Assembly: GCF_002813425.1 (NCBI RefSeq)
Contig: NZ_PHUL01000001.1
Coordinates: forward strand, 124,001 to 188,000
Length of the DNA stretch: 64,000 bases
Source: Cellulophaga sp. RHA19
GTDB taxonomy: Bacteria; Bacteroidota; Bacteroidia; Flavobacteriales; Flavobacteriaceae
Direction of reading: 5' to 3'
Shown: positions 1-9,783 of the stretch, piece after piece
Layout: each line of letters begins with the position of its first letter
How positions within the stretch are numbered: position 1 is the first letter of the stretch
The notes under the pieces: model-generated
The model's input: the letters and a program-made list of their open reading frames with translations, nothing else
The model's database searches: none
Told to the model about the DNA's origin: nothing
Program-made: the position numbers and the translations under genes

Positions 1-5
1 TTTGA

Positions 6-69
6 AAACAAAGAATCCAAAATTAAAAAAGCAAGTAAACTTGATTTTTTAATTTTGGATTCTTTGTTT
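6..69. repeat. 25-bp perfect inverted repeat, probable bidirectional terminator
   Basis: Positions 6-30 and 45-69 are exact reverse complements (25 bp) around a 14-nt loop. The inner half of the stem is an A/T run, so in either direction the RNA would be a long A/U-rich hairpin. It lies 5 bp beyond the 3' end of the tRNA-Arg gene, so the likely role is terminating the tRNA/yqeY transcript and perhaps a convergent gene outside the window. A mobile-element end is possible but no target duplication is visible. Confidence 0.6.
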
Positions 70-74
70 ATTCG

Positions 75-148
75 TGACCCCGGAGGGATTCAAACCCCCA
101 ACCCTCAGAGCCGAAATCTGATGCGCTATTCAGTTGCGCCACGGGGCC
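75..148 (-). tRNA. tRNA-Arg (anticodon TCG)
   Basis: The minus strand folds into a full cloverleaf of 74 nt. The acceptor stem GGCCCCG pairs with CGGGGTC (one G-U), the D stem is GCGC/GCGC, the anticodon stem is TCAGA/TCTGA with loop TTTCGGC, and the T arm has a GGGGG/CCCTC stem. The loop places TCG at positions 34-36, which reads CGA and probably other CGN arginine codons. The discriminator base is A, and the CCA end is not encoded, so it must be added after transcription. It lies just downstream of yqeY on the same strand. Confidence 0.96.
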
Positions 149-166
149 TTATCAGCTTATAAAAAA

Positions 167-616
167 TTAAGCTAATTTATTTTTTACTATAGTAGAAATT
201 GTTTTACCATCTGCTTTACCTGCTAATTGAGAAGATACCATACCCATTACCTTACCCATATCTTTCATACCATCTGCACCTGTTTTAGCTATTACATCTT
301 CAACAACTTTAGCAATATCACCCTCAGACATTTGTTCAGGCAAAAACTGCCCTATAACCTCTGCCTGTGCTAATTCTGGAGCAGCTAAATCTTCTCTTCC
401 TTGCTCTGTATAAATAGCAGCACTATCTTTACGTTGTTTTACAAGTTTTTGTATAATTTTTATTTCCTCTTCTTCACTCAACTCAGTTTTTGCACCTGAC
501 TCTGTTTGTGCCATTAGCAAAACAGATTTTATAGCTCTTAATGACTCTAAAGCAACGCTATCTTTAGCTTTCATAGCTGTTTTCATTGCCGTCATTACAT
601 CTTGTTGTAAGCTCAT
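167..616 (-). CDS. GatB/YqeY domain protein
   Basis: The 149-residue product is the stand-alone YqeY-type protein, related to the C-terminal helical domain of the GatB subunit of the glutamyl-tRNA(Gln) amidotransferase. The family is often found beside tRNA or aminoacylation genes, but its exact job is not settled. Visible here are the usual mostly helical composition, the LRAIKSVL segment near residue 26, the acidic SEEEEIKIIQKLVKQRKDS segment near residues 47-65, and the C-terminal MGKVMG motif followed by ADGKTIS. The start is an ATG at 616. It is followed 18 bp later by tRNA-Arg and lies downstream of the dcw cluster, separated from ftsZ by a terminator. Confidence 0.9.
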   Translation of the reverse strand: MSLQQDVMTAMKTAMKAKDSVALESLRAIKSVLLMAQTESGAKTELSEEEEIKIIQKLVKQRKDSAAIYTEQGREDLAAPELAQAEVIGQFLPEQMSEGDIAKVVEDVIAKTGADGMKDMGKVMGMVSSQLAGKADGKTISTIVKNKLA

Positions 617-644
617 AATTTATAATTTTTAGGAACACGAAGAT

Positions 645-685
645 AAAAAAATAAACCCGAAAACAATTACTGCTTTCGGGTTTAT
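645..685 (-). terminator. Rho-independent terminator of the dcw cluster
   Basis: Positions 651-662 and 674-685 form a perfect 12-bp stem with an 11-nt loop. On the minus strand the stem is followed at once by a run of six T (645-650). It sits 30 bp after the ftsZ stop codon and before yqeY, so it should end transcription of the division/cell-wall cluster. Confidence 0.88.
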
Positions 686-714
686 ACACTAAATTATATA
701 GTTTAAAAACTACA

Positions 715-2691
715 CTAATCTACATTATCATGCAAAAAAGAATTGTTAGAACGTAATTGGATATCTTCTCCGTCTTCACTTAAAGTGGTTCTTGAAATTC
801 TATTTTCTGGGTTACTATCATTTAAATTAACACCTTGGCGTAAATAAGCTGGCTTATTTTCCATATCACTTGCTGTGTTAATGTTGTTTTTAAACTTATG
901 GTTAAAGTCTTTTAACTTTCTTCTACGCTCATCTGCTCTGTTTTTTAGCAAATCTTCAATTGGCGTATTCATAGGATCTACCTCTACTTGTCTTTCTTCT
1001 GGCTCAGCAGCTGGTGCAGGTTTAGGCGTTGGAGCTTGAGTTGCTTTTGGAGCTACTGTTTTCTTCTCAAAAGCTAATTCTTGATCAACAATTTTAGGCT
1101 CAAATTTTTCAGCTTTAGACTTAGCACCTGTAAGTTCTTTTTCTAGCTCCATATAGTCATCTAAACTATATCTTTTTTCACCTTCTTTATTGTATTCTAA
1201 TACAGGAACAACTTCTACATGGTCTTTAACGTCCATATCATTTACCTCTTCATCTAAACTAAAGGTAATTGTATGTTCTTGTTCATCTTCTTCTACTTTC
1301 TGCTCCTTTTTAGGAATATCAAAACTAAATGCAAACTGATCTTCTTCCTGTACAACCTTTACCTCTTCAGCATCTACAACATCAAAATCTCTAACATCTA
1401 CTATAACAAAGTCTTCTTCTTTTGGAGCATCAGCAACTACTTCATCATAAAACACATTAAAGTTTTTTATAAAATTTGTTGTTGGTATCAAATCCATTTC
1501 TGGCTTTTCTTCCTCAAATAAAGTATGCTTTATTACTTCTGGCTCTGCAGGTGTAACTTCTGTTTTAACAGGACTAGTTTCTGGCTCTACAACATCGTAT
1601 ACAACATTAGCTGCAGCAGGCGTTAAATTATGCGTTGCTTTTTGCTCGTCTTCTAGAGTGTGAATTATTTTTTTAGATTCTGTATTTACAATATCATCTT
1701 GCTGATCTACATTAAAACCCGTAGCAATAACAGTTACCGCAATAGCGTCTCCTAAGTTTTCATCTTCACCAACACCCATAATAATGTTAGCTCCATGACC
1801 AGCCTCTGTTTGTATGTGGTCGTTAATTTCCCCTATCTCATCAATAGTAATTTCCTGAGCACCGGAAACTATTAATAACAATACGTTTTTAGCACCAGCA
1901 ATTTTATTATCATTTAATAATGGTGAATCTAATGCTTTCATAATAGCTTCTTGTGCTCTAGACGAACCAGATGCATTTGCAGAACCCATTATTGCAGTAC
2001 CACTGTTAGATAGTACTGTTTTAGCGTCACGTAAATCTATGTTTTGTGTGTAGTGATGTGTTATAACTTCTGCAATACCACGTGCAGCTGTTGCTAATAC
2101 TTCATCTGCCTTAGAGAAACCAGCTTTAAAGCCTAAATTACCGTATACTTCTCTAAGTTTATTATTATTTATAACAATTAATGAGTCTACATTAGCACGA
2201 AGCTTTTCTATACCAGTCTGAGCTTGCTGGCATCTCATTTTTCCTTCGAACTGAAAAGGCATTGTTACAATACCCACTGTAAGGATATCCATACCTTTTG
2301 CTTGTTTTGCTATTATTGGAGCAGCACCTGTACCGGTACCACCGCCCATACCAGCAGTAATAAACACCATTTTTGTATTGGAATCTAACATATTTTTTAT
2401 GTCTTCCATACTTTCTATAGCAGCTTGTTCACCAACTTCTGGATTTGCACCTGCGCCCAAACCTTCTGTTAATGTAACCCCTAATCTTATTTTGTTAGGA
2501 ACCGTACTGTTTTCTAATGCTTGTGAGTCTGTATTACAAACAATAAAATCTACACCATTTATTCCGGCCTGGAACATGTGATTTATTGCGTTACTACCAC
2601 CGCCACCAACACCAATGACTTTTATTACGTTACTTTGATTTTTAGGCAAATCAAAAGAGATATTACTTTCTAATTCAGTGTTCTTGCTCAT
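715..2691 (-). CDS. ftsZ: cell division protein FtsZ
   Basis: This is the tubulin-like GTPase that forms the cytokinetic Z ring at midcell. The GTP-binding tubulin signature GGGTGTG is at residues 116-122, the Gly-rich GVGGGG loop is near residue 27, and the NSGTAIMG segment of the synergy region is present. At 658 residues it is far longer than the roughly 380 of E. coli FtsZ. The GTPase core ends near residue 325 and is followed by about 300 residues of acidic, low-complexity linker ending in the conserved tail NNSFLHDNVD, the expected docking peptide for FtsA and other partners. Long linkers are usual in Bacteroidota. It is the last gene of the dcw cluster, 45 bp after ftsA, and is followed by a terminator. 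Confidence 0.98.
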   Translation of the reverse strand: MSKNTELESNISFDLPKNQSNVIKVIGVGGGGSNAINHMFQAGINGVDFIVCNTDSQALENSTVPNKIRLGVTLTEGLGAGANPEVGEQAAIESMEDIKNMLDSNTKMVFITAGMGGGTGTGAAPIIAKQAKGMDILTVGIVTMPFQFEGKMRCQQAQTGIEKLRANVDSLIVINNNKLREVYGNLGFKAGFSKADEVLATAARGIAEVITHHYTQNIDLRDAKTVLSNSGTAIMGSANASGSSRAQEAIMKALDSPLLNDNKIAGAKNVLLLIVSGAQEITIDEIGEINDHIQTEAGHGANIIMGVGEDENLGDAIAVTVIATGFNVDQQDDIVNTESKKIIHTLEDEQKATHNLTPAAANVVYDVVEPETSPVKTEVTPAEPEVIKHTLFEEEKPEMDLIPTTNFIKNFNVFYDEVVADAPKEEDFVIVDVRDFDVVDAEEVKVVQEEDQFAFSFDIPKKEQKVEEDEQEHTITFSLDEEVNDMDVKDHVEVVPVLEYNKEGEKRYSLDDYMELEKELTGAKSKAEKFEPKIVDQELAFEKKTVAPKATQAPTPKPAPAAEPEERQVEVDPMNTPIEDLLKNRADERRRKLKDFNHKFKNNINTASDMENKPAYLRQGVNLNDSNPENRISRTTLSEDGEDIQLRSNNSFLHDNVD

Positions 2692-2736
2692 ACTGTTATT
2701 TTACTGAGTTATTTTTTTCAATTTTCAACTTATGCG

Positions 2737-4095
2737 TTACTCCGCATTATCTAAAAAGTCTTTCAACTTATCAGACCATTTTTCAAAAATGGATTTTCGT
2801 TCTGGTTTCACTTCTTTTTTGGTTGATGTGGCATTTGGTTCTTCAGTTTGGAAACCGTCTTCTTCCTGATTATTTTCTACTGCTATTTCTTTTTCTGCTT
2901 GAGCTTCCTCTAATGCTATTTCTTTGTTTTTAGCATTAGTTTCTATAGCATTCATTAATAAACCTACTCCTGTTGCGTATAGCGGACTTGCTATATCTTG
3001 AGTAGAATCTCCTGCTAAATGCTCATTAGGGTAACCTATTCTGGTATCCATACCCGTAATATACTCTACCAATTGCTTTAAGTGTTTTAACTGGCTACCA
3101 CCACCCGTTAAAACAATACCACCAATTAGCTTCTTCTTTTGGTCTTCATGACCGTAATTTTTAATCTCCATATATACCTGCTCTATGATCTCTACAACAC
3201 GAGCATGTATTATTTTAGAAAGGTTTTTAAGTGTAATTTCTTTAGGCTCTCTACCTCTTAATCCTGGTATAGAAACTATTTCATTATCCTTATTTTCTCC
3301 TGGCCAAGCAGATCCAAACTTAATTTTTAATAGTTCGGCTTGCTTTTCTATAATAGAGCAACCTTCTTTTATATCTTCTGTTATAACATTTCCTCCAAAA
3401 GGAATTACAGCAGTATGTCTAATAATACCATCTTTAAAAATGGCAACGTCTGTTGTACCGCCTCCTATATCTATTAATGCAATACCAGCTTCTTTTTCTT
3501 CTTGACTTAACACTGCGTTTGCAGATGCTAATGGCTCTAATGTAATACTGCCTAAATCTAAACCAGCACTTTTAATACACCTACCCACATTTTTTATAGA
3601 TGATACTTGACCAACAACTACATGAAAGTTAGCCTCTAGCCTACCACCATACATACCAATTGGCTCCTTAATTTCTGCTTGTCCGTCTACTTTATATTCT
3701 TGTGGTAACACATGAATAATTTCTTCTCCAGGAAGCATAATTAATTTGTAAACTTGGTTTACAAGTATATCTACATCATCTTCATTAATAACTTGCTCAG
3801 AGTCTGGCCTTGTTATATAATCACTATGCTGCAAACTACGTATGTGCTGACCAGCAATACCAACAACAACAGAGCTTATTTTTAAACCAGAAGTTGCCTC
3901 TGCCTCTTCTACAGCTTGCTGTATAGATTTTATAGTTTGCGTAATATTGTTTACTACACCTCTGTGCACACCAAGGCTTTTAGATTTACCAATACCTAAA
4001 ACTTCAATTTTACCGTATTCGTTCTCCTTACCAATTATGGCTACAATTTTTGTTGTCCCTATGTCTAACCCTACTGAATATTTACCTGGCTCCAT
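2737..4095 (-). CDS. ftsA: cell division protein FtsA
   Basis: FtsA is an actin-fold ATPase that tethers FtsZ filaments to the inner membrane. The N-terminal phosphate-1 motif GLDIGTTK is at residues 9-16, the ALIDIGGGTTDVAIF phosphate-2 segment is near residue 207, and the adenosine motif GGIVLTGGGSQL is near residue 325. The last 20 residues (after KSIFEKW) form an amphipathic helix suited to membrane binding, preceded by a charged low-complexity spacer of about 60 residues. Length is 452, slightly above the usual 420. It lies 3 bp after ftsQ and 45 bp before ftsZ, consistent with co-transcription. Confidence 0.97.
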   Translation of the reverse strand: MEPGKYSVGLDIGTTKIVAIIGKENEYGKIEVLGIGKSKSLGVHRGVVNNITQTIKSIQQAVEEAEATSGLKISSVVVGIAGQHIRSLQHSDYITRPDSEQVINEDDVDILVNQVYKLIMLPGEEIIHVLPQEYKVDGQAEIKEPIGMYGGRLEANFHVVVGQVSSIKNVGRCIKSAGLDLGSITLEPLASANAVLSQEEKEAGIALIDIGGGTTDVAIFKDGIIRHTAVIPFGGNVITEDIKEGCSIIEKQAELLKIKFGSAWPGENKDNEIVSIPGLRGREPKEITLKNLSKIIHARVVEIIEQVYMEIKNYGHEDQKKKLIGGIVLTGGGSQLKHLKQLVEYITGMDTRIGYPNEHLAGDSTQDIASPLYATGVGLLMNAIETNAKNKEIALEEAQAEKEIAVENNQEEDGFQTEEPNATSTKKEVKPERKSIFEKWSDKLKDFLDNAE

Positions 4096-4098
4096 AAC

Positions 4099-4818
4099 TT
4101 AAATTTTGGTACACACTACTTGATTATTGTACTCTAAACTAACAGCTTTATAATTATTTAAAGCTTTATCTTTTGTTGCTTTACTATAAAAAGCCTTGTA
4201 ATTATTAAACTTAGCTTTTAAATTTTCTACCTTCCCTAAACTAACCACATAATCCTCTAACCTAAGCTTAAGCTGAAAATCATTGTCCTTTGCAATATGA
4301 ATACCAATAATGTTTTTCTTTAAAAAATCATCGGCATTAACAAAATTCAAAAAAGCAAAGCAATTTTGAAGACTATCATCTGTAATTTTACCAGTAATAA
4401 TTGGCACCCTTGCAGAGTGGTTATTAGATAAAGGCATACGCTTACCCTCGTCATCCAAATAAAAATTTGAATTTCCTTGAATACGCCCTATTGGTTTACG
4501 TTGTACAATTTTAGATGTAAGTTCCCCATTTACAGTAAGATAAACTTGAGCACTCTTCACCATTTTATTGGCTTCTAAAACCTTTTCTACTTTATTCAAA
4601 ACTAGCGCATCTTTTGGCACGTTTGTAAGGCTTCCTAAATTTTGTATTAACAATTTATTAACCATCTGCTGAGTTATAAACAAATTGTCTTCGCCTAAAA
4701 ACTCAACTGTTGTTTTTTCTATTTTTTTAGATTGATGCCTAACACCCGTAAAAGCGTATACTCCTAGCAATAAGAGTAATAAGAACACCAATTTTATGTA
4801 GCTCCAATTTACTTTCAT
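4099..4818 (-). CDS. ftsQ: cell division protein FtsQ/DivIB
   Basis: This bitopic membrane protein is a component of the FtsQLB complex of the divisome. It has a short cytoplasmic N-terminus, one transmembrane helix at about residues 7-24 (KLVFLLLLLLGVYAF), and then a periplasmic part with a POTRA-like region (about 35-105) and a beta-domain carrying IVQRKPIGRI near residue 110. Sequence conservation in the family is low, so identity rests on topology, length (239) and the fixed position between murC and ftsA. Its ATG overlaps the murC stop by 4 bp (ATGA type), indicating translational coupling. Confidence 0.93.
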   Translation of the reverse strand: MKVNWSYIKLVFLLLLLLGVYAFTGVRHQSKKIEKTTVEFLGEDNLFITQQMVNKLLIQNLGSLTNVPKDALVLNKVEKVLEANKMVKSAQVYLTVNGELTSKIVQRKPIGRIQGNSNFYLDDEGKRMPLSNNHSARVPIITGKITDDSLQNCFAFLNFVNADDFLKKNIIGIHIAKDNDFQLKLRLEDYVVSLGKVENLKAKFNNYKAFYSKATKDKALNNYKAVSLEYNNQVVCTKI

Positions 4819-6161
4819 ATTACAAAAGCGTTTTTAATTTTATCAATCTCTTGTCCAATATCTCCAGCTCCCATAGCTACTAAAACTTCTGGATTCTGAT
4901 TTTTTAACTCATTTATCAATTCTTTTTTAGAACAGATTTTTTTATTCGGATTATTTATTTTACTCAACAACCATTCAGAAGTCACTCCTTCTATTGGCTC
5001 TTCTCTTGCAGGATAAATATCTAACAAAATAATACTTTGAAATTGCGATAAACTAGTTGCAAAATCATCTATAAAATCTTTTGTCCTAGAAAATAAGTGT
5101 GGCTGAAAAACAGCTACTGTTTTTTTATTAGGATGCATTTCTGACACCGCATTATACACTGCATTTATTTCTGTAGGATGATGCGCATAATCATCTATAA
5201 AAACAAAATCTTCATTTTTAATACGGTATGAAAACCTACGCTGCACACCTTTAAAAGTACCCAACGCAGCAGCAACCACATCTGGAGATTTACCAGCTTC
5301 TAAAGCCATAGCAAAAGCAACTAATCCGTTTAACAAATTATGTCTTCCTGGTTTGCTAAATTTTACTCCGTTTATAACAGAATCTGGTGTTCTTATATTA
5401 AATATATAAGAGCCATTTTTTATTTCTATATCTGTGATACAAAAATCAGAATCATCATCTATACCATACGTAATACCATCTAAAGGCAAACCGTTACGCA
5501 CAAACAATTTTCCGTCTGGTTCTAACCTGTTTACATAAGCAACAAAAGCATCTTTTAAATCGTCTCCTGTACCATAAATATCTAGGTGATCTGCATCCAT
5601 AGAGGTAATGCAAGCAACATTTGGAGATAGTTGCAAAAACGACCTATCAAACTCATCTGCTTCAACAACTGAATAATCTGTTCCCTCTAATAAAAAATTG
5701 CTATTAAAATCCTCCGATATGCCACCTAAAAAGGCAGTAATTGGAGTTCCTGAATCATATAACAAATGTGCTAAAATACTAGATGTTGTAGTTTTACCGT
5801 GTGTACCAGCAACCCCAAAACAGAAAGTATTTTTTGTAATAATACCTAAAACCTCAGACCTTTTTTTAACCGCATAACCATTAGTTACATAATAATTTAA
5901 CTCTAAGTGATTTTTAGGCAAAGCAGGTGTATACACTACCAGCGTATTATTTATATTTTTATAATATTCTGGTATAAGACTTACATTATCCTGATAATGA
6001 ATTTCTATACCAGATACAGCAAGTTCTTTGGTTAATGGAGTTTCTGTTTTATCATAACCAGCAACTTCTTTACCTATAAATTTAAAATAGCGAGCCAAGG
6101 CAGACATTCCTATGCCACCAATACCCAAAAAGTAAACGCTATGTATATCTTTTAAATTCAT
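4815..6161 (-). CDS. murC: UDP-N-acetylmuramate--L-alanine ligase
   Basis: MurC adds L-alanine to UDP-MurNAc, the first step of stem-peptide assembly in the cytoplasm. The N-terminal Rossmann-like UDP-binding motif is [13 protein letters not shown] (11-23), and the ATP-binding P-loop GTHGKTTT is at residues 119-126. The central DADHLDIYG and C-terminal [10 protein letters not shown] motifs are typical of MurC; the last distinguishes it from MurD, E and F. Length is 448, within the family range. It overlaps murG by 4 bp upstream and ftsQ by 4 bp downstream. Confidence 0.97.
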   Translation of the reverse strand: MNLKDIHSVYFLGIGGIGMSALARYFKFIGKEVAGYDKTETPLTKELAVSGIEIHYQDNVSLIPEYYKNINNTLVVYTPALPKNHLELNYYVTNGYAVKKRSEVLGIITKNTFCFGVAGTHGKTTTSSILAHLLYDSGTPITAFLGGISEDFNSNFLLEGTDYSVVEADEFDRSFLQLSPNVACITSMDADHLDIYGTGDDLKDAFVAYVNRLEPDGKLFVRNGLPLDGITYGIDDDSDFCITDIEIKNGSYIFNIRTPDSVINGVKFSKPGRHNLLNGLVAFAMALEAGKSPDVVAAALGTFKGVQRRFSYRIKNEDFVFIDDYAHHPTEINAVYNAVSEMHPNKKTVAVFQPHLFSRTKDFIDDFATSLSQFQSIILLDIYPAREEPIEGVTSEWLLSKINNPNKKICSKKELINELKNQNPEVLVAMGAGDIGQEIDKIKNAFVI

Positions 6162-7249
6162 TTTTTTAATAACTTACTAACTTCTAAAGCAATATTTTTA
6201 GTTGCATTTGGCAACGCTTGCTTTTTTATATTTTCTCCTAATTCTATTTGCTTTTCTTTATTGTTAAACAAATCCGTAAAAACAGTTTTAAAACTAGCAT
6301 CTAACTCTTTTTCTCTTAACAAAATAGCTGCATTTTTATCTGCGTATGCCAATGCATTTTTTGTTTGATGATCCTCTGCAACATTTGGTGACGGAATAAA
6401 AATAACCGGCTTACCAACAATACTTAACTCGGACACAGAACCTGCACCAGCTCTAGATATAATAACATCTGCAGCAGCATAAGCAAAATCCATTTTATTT
6501 AAAAAATCAAACACTAAAACATGTTCATTCTGACACTCTTTATACTCCTCATAATACAACTTTCCACATTGCCAAATTACTTGAACATCTAAAGACGCAA
6601 ACAAAGGCAATTGTTCTTTAATAAGTTTATTTACCCTTCTTGCCCCTAAGCTTCCACCTAAAACCAACAATACTGGCTTATCTTTTTTCAATTTAAAAAA
6701 CTCTAAAGCTTTTTGCTTAGAGACCTTCATCTCTACCAAATCTTTACGAACAGGATTTCCTGTTTTTATAATTTTATCTGCAGAAAAAAAACGATCCATA
6801 CCATCATAAGCAACGCAAATTTTTTGCACTTTACCAGCTAATAATTTATTGGTAACACCTGCATAAGAATTTTGCTCTTGCAACACACACGGAATATTTT
6901 TACCCGCAGCAACGTGCAATAATGGTCCGCTTGCAAAACCTCCTGTACCAACTACTGCATTAGGTTTAAACTTTTTTATAATTTGCCTAGCCTTAAACAA
7001 ACTACTAATAACCTTAAACGGAAACAACATATTTTTAAATGTTAGCTTACGCTGAAAACCAGAAATCCAAAGGCCTTCTATTTTGTACCCAGCCTGTGGC
7101 ACCTTTTCCATCTCCATACGGTCTTTGGCACCAACAAACAAAAATTCAGCATCAGGATACATTTCCTTTAGCTCATTTGCTATTGCAATAGCCGGATAAA
7201 TATGTCCGCCTGTGCCACCTCCAGATAATATAAATTTATAATTGTCCAC
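6158..7249 (-). CDS. murG: UDP-GlcNAc:lipid I N-acetylglucosaminyltransferase MurG
   Basis: MurG converts lipid I to lipid II on the inner face of the membrane. The GT-B fold signatures are present: the Gly-rich loop [12 protein letters not shown] near residues 9-20, a second glycine loop [12 protein letters not shown] near 193, and the sugar-nucleotide site [12 protein letters not shown] near 265. The length of 363 is normal. The start is a GTG (7249), chosen because conserved residues begin almost at once; it lies 14 bp inside the end of ftsW, so translation is probably coupled. Confidence 0.97.
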   Translation of the reverse strand: MDNYKFILSGGGTGGHIYPAIAIANELKEMYPDAEFLFVGAKDRMEMEKVPQAGYKIEGLWISGFQRKLTFKNMLFPFKVISSLFKARQIIKKFKPNAVVGTGGFASGPLLHVAAGKNIPCVLQEQNSYAGVTNKLLAGKVQKICVAYDGMDRFFSADKIIKTGNPVRKDLVEMKVSKQKALEFFKLKKDKPVLLVLGGSLGARRVNKLIKEQLPLFASLDVQVIWQCGKLYYEEYKECQNEHVLVFDFLNKMDFAYAAADVIISRAGAGSVSELSIVGKPVIFIPSPNVAEDHQTKNALAYADKNAAILLREKELDASFKTVFTDLFNNKEKQIELGENIKKQALPNATKNIALEVSKLLKK

Positions 7250-8429
7250 TTAACACATCTAAAGGGTTAGACTCATCTATAACTTCTTTTTCTTTTACTG
7301 GGTTTTTATTACTTGCACTAAGCACAATGCCTATTGCTAAACACGTCATCCAGATAGACGTACCACCACTACTAATAAGCGGTAATGTTTGTCCTGTTAC
7401 AGGAAATAACTCTACCGCAACAGCCATATTTATAAATGCCTGAAAAACTATGGGTAAGCCTACACCTACCACTAATAACTTACCAAACACACTTGGGTTA
7501 GCATTTGCTACCACAACTATTCTAAATAACAGTAACAGATAAAAAAACATCACCACCAAGCCACCAACTAAACCATATTCTTCTACTATAATAGCATAAA
7601 TAAAATCTGAAGAACTTTGTGGTAAAAAGTTTTTCTGAACACTTTTACCAGAGCCTTTACCAAGAACACCGCCAGATGCAATTGCAATTTTAGCACGCTC
7701 TATTTGGTAATCCTCACTAGTATCTTCGCCATTAAAAAAGTTAGATATTCTATTCTCCCAAGTATCTATTCTATTTTCAAACAAATCCGGAACTGCCTTT
7801 GCAACCAAAATAAATAATGCCAAACAAGCAATACCCGTACCAACGATTCCTAATAAATATTTAATAGGATAACCACCTAAAAAAGTTAGAGTAAGTACCA
7901 TAAAAAAAATAATTGCTGCTGTAGAAAAGTTAGCTGGTAAAATTAAAACTATCACCAAAAAAACAGGAATCCACAACGGAAGTACACTCTCTTTAAAAGT
8001 AACTACTTTATCTTTAATTTTTGCTAAATAACGCGCCACATATATCATTAACACAACTGCTGCTAATGTAGATGTCTGAAACGAAAAGCCCACAAACGGA
8101 ATGTTTATCCACCTACTAGCATTTGCCCCACCAATTGTTTTTCCTTGAGCTAACGTATACCCCAAAAGCAACAATACTATTGGCATAGCAATTATAGATA
8201 AGCCTTTAAAAAAGTGCATTGGTATTTTATGCACGCCGTAAATTATACCAAAGCCAAGCATTAATAAAAAAGCGTGCTTAACAAGGTGACTTACAGCCGT
8301 ACCATTACCAACCACATACACCAAATTACTACTTGCGCTGTAAACTGGCAAAAACGAAAATAATGCCAATAGCGCAACTATGCCCCAAATAGCCTTATCT
8401 CCTTTTATATTTTTAAAATAACTTAACAC
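7236..8429 (-). CDS. ftsW: SEDS-family peptidoglycan polymerase FtsW
   Basis: This is an integral membrane protein of the SEDS family, which polymerises lipid II into septal glycan together with its partner FtsI. About ten hydrophobic segments span residues 14-380. Recognisable pieces are GGANASRWI near residue 110, an [20 protein letters not shown] loop near residue 243 and the closing [12 protein letters not shown] motif near residue 350. The length of 397 is typical. The start codon is GTG. It sits between murD and murG, the standard place in this cluster. Confidence 0.95.
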   Translation of the reverse strand: MLSYFKNIKGDKAIWGIVALLALFSFLPVYSASSNLVYVVGNGTAVSHLVKHAFLLMLGFGIIYGVHKIPMHFFKGLSIIAMPIVLLLLGYTLAQGKTIGGANASRWINIPFVGFSFQTSTLAAVVLMIYVARYLAKIKDKVVTFKESVLPLWIPVFLVIVLILPANFSTAAIIFFMVLTLTFLGGYPIKYLLGIVGTGIACLALFILVAKAVPDLFENRIDTWENRISNFFNGEDTSEDYQIERAKIAIASGGVLGKGSGKSVQKNFLPQSSSDFIYAIIVEEYGLVGGLVVMFFYLLLLFRIVVVANANPSVFGKLLVVGVGLPIVFQAFINMAVAVELFPVTGQTLPLISSGGTSIWMTCLAIGIVLSASNKNPVKEKEVIDESNPLDVLSGQL

Positions 8430-8448
8430 TATACTTATTACTTATTTT

Positions 8449-9783
8449 TTACAAACTTTTTACTGCTGCTTTAAATTGATTTCCTCTGTCTTCGTAATTC
8501 TCAAACAAATCAAAACTAGCACAAGCAGGAGATAACAATACCGTATCTCCACGTTGACCAATTTTGTAAGCCATTTTAACAGCTTCATCCATTCTTTGTG
8601 TCTCAACAACTAAATCTACAACATTCCCAAACTCTTCAATAATCTTAGAATTATCTACACCCAAACAGATAATAGCTTTTACTTTTTCTCTTACCAATGG
8701 CATTAACGACTTATAATCATTTCCTTTATCTACACCACCAACAATCCAAACTGTAGCAGATTTCATACTCTCTAATGCATAATATGTTGCATTAACATTA
8801 GTTGCTTTAGAATCATTTACATAATGTACGTGAGCAATTTTTAAAACACTCTCTAAACGATGCGATGCACCCTGAAAGTTCTCAATACTAGCCCTAATAG
8901 TAGCTTTTCTAATATTTACTAATTTAGAAGCTGCTGAAGCTGCCATTGTATTTTTTAAATTGTGTTTACCTTCTAAAGCTAAGTTGTTTGTTGCCATCTC
9001 TATTGTATTATTTTGGGTCGTTATATGTATTTTATCATTCTTTAAACAAACACCTTCTTCAATTTGTTTTTCTATTGAAAATGGTATTAATTTTGATTTA
9101 ACTGGGTGATTCTCTAGCCAACTTACAAGCACTTCATCGTCTGCATCATAAATTAAATAGTCTTCTTTTGTTTGGTTCTCTGCAATTCTAAATTTTGATG
9201 CGATATAGTTATCAAACTCATAATTATACCTATCTAAATGATCTGGCGTAATGTTAGTTATAATGGCTATATGTGGTTTAAAATCTACAATACCGTCTAA
9301 TTGAAAACTACTAATCTCTAACACATAGTAGTCAAAGTTATTTTCAGACACCATTTTAGCATAGCTATCACCAATATTACCAGCCATACCAACGTGCAAA
9401 CCTTCTTCTTTTAAAATATGGTTTACCATCATTGTAGTGGTAGTTTTACCATTACTACCCGTTATACCAATAATTACGGCATCTGTATATTTACTTGCAA
9501 ATTCTATCTCAGAAATTACAGGAATACGTAGCGACAATAATTTTTGTACAAGAGCTACCTTGTCTGGTATACCAGGACTTTTCATTACCAAATCTGCATT
9601 TAAAATTTTAGATTCTGTATGCTGTTCTTCTTCCCAGTCTATCTCAAAATGTTTAAGAACTTTTTTATATTCTTCTTTAATTTTTCCTTTATCAGACACA
9701 AATACATTGTACCCTTTTTTTATTCCTAAAAGCGCTGTACCAACACCACTTTCTCCACCACCAAGAATTACTAACCTCTTCAC
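8449..9783 (-). CDS. murD: UDP-N-acetylmuramoyl-L-alanine--D-glutamate ligase
   Basis: MurD adds D-glutamate to UDP-MurNAc-L-Ala. The N-terminal UDP-binding loop is LGGGESGVGTAL (7-18), the ATP P-loop GSNGKTTT is at 109-116, and the Mur-ligase motif NITPDHLDRY is near residue 177. A C-terminal SPACASFDLF motif near residue 420 is specific to MurD. Length is 444. The start is a GTG directly abutting the TAG stop of mraY with no spacer, which suggests that ribosomes terminating on mraY re-initiate here. Confidence 0.97.
   Translation of the reverse strand: MKRLVILGGGESGVGTALLGIKKGYNVFVSDKGKIKEEYKKVLKHFEIDWEEEQHTESKILNADLVMKSPGIPDKVALVQKLLSLRIPVISEIEFASKYTDAVIIGITGSNGKTTTTMMVNHILKEEGLHVGMAGNIGDSYAKMVSENNFDYYVLEISSFQLDGIVDFKPHIAIITNITPDHLDRYNYEFDNYIASKFRIAENQTKEDYLIYDADDEVLVSWLENHPVKSKLIPFSIEKQIEEGVCLKNDKIHITTQNNTIEMATNNLALEGKHNLKNTMAASAASKLVNIRKATIRASIENFQGASHRLESVLKIAHVHYVNDSKATNVNATYYALESMKSATVWIVGGVDKGNDYKSLMPLVREKVKAIICLGVDNSKIIEEFGNVVDLVVETQRMDEAVKMAYKIGQRGDTVLLSPACASFDLFENYEDRGNQFKAAVKSL

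Noticed and set aside
1273..1521. 82-codon open frame on the plus strand inside ftsZ
   Set aside because: It is antisense to the low-complexity acidic linker of FtsZ; the Phe/Ile/Tyr-rich product is what the complement of Glu/Asp codons gives. No promoter or conserved feature.
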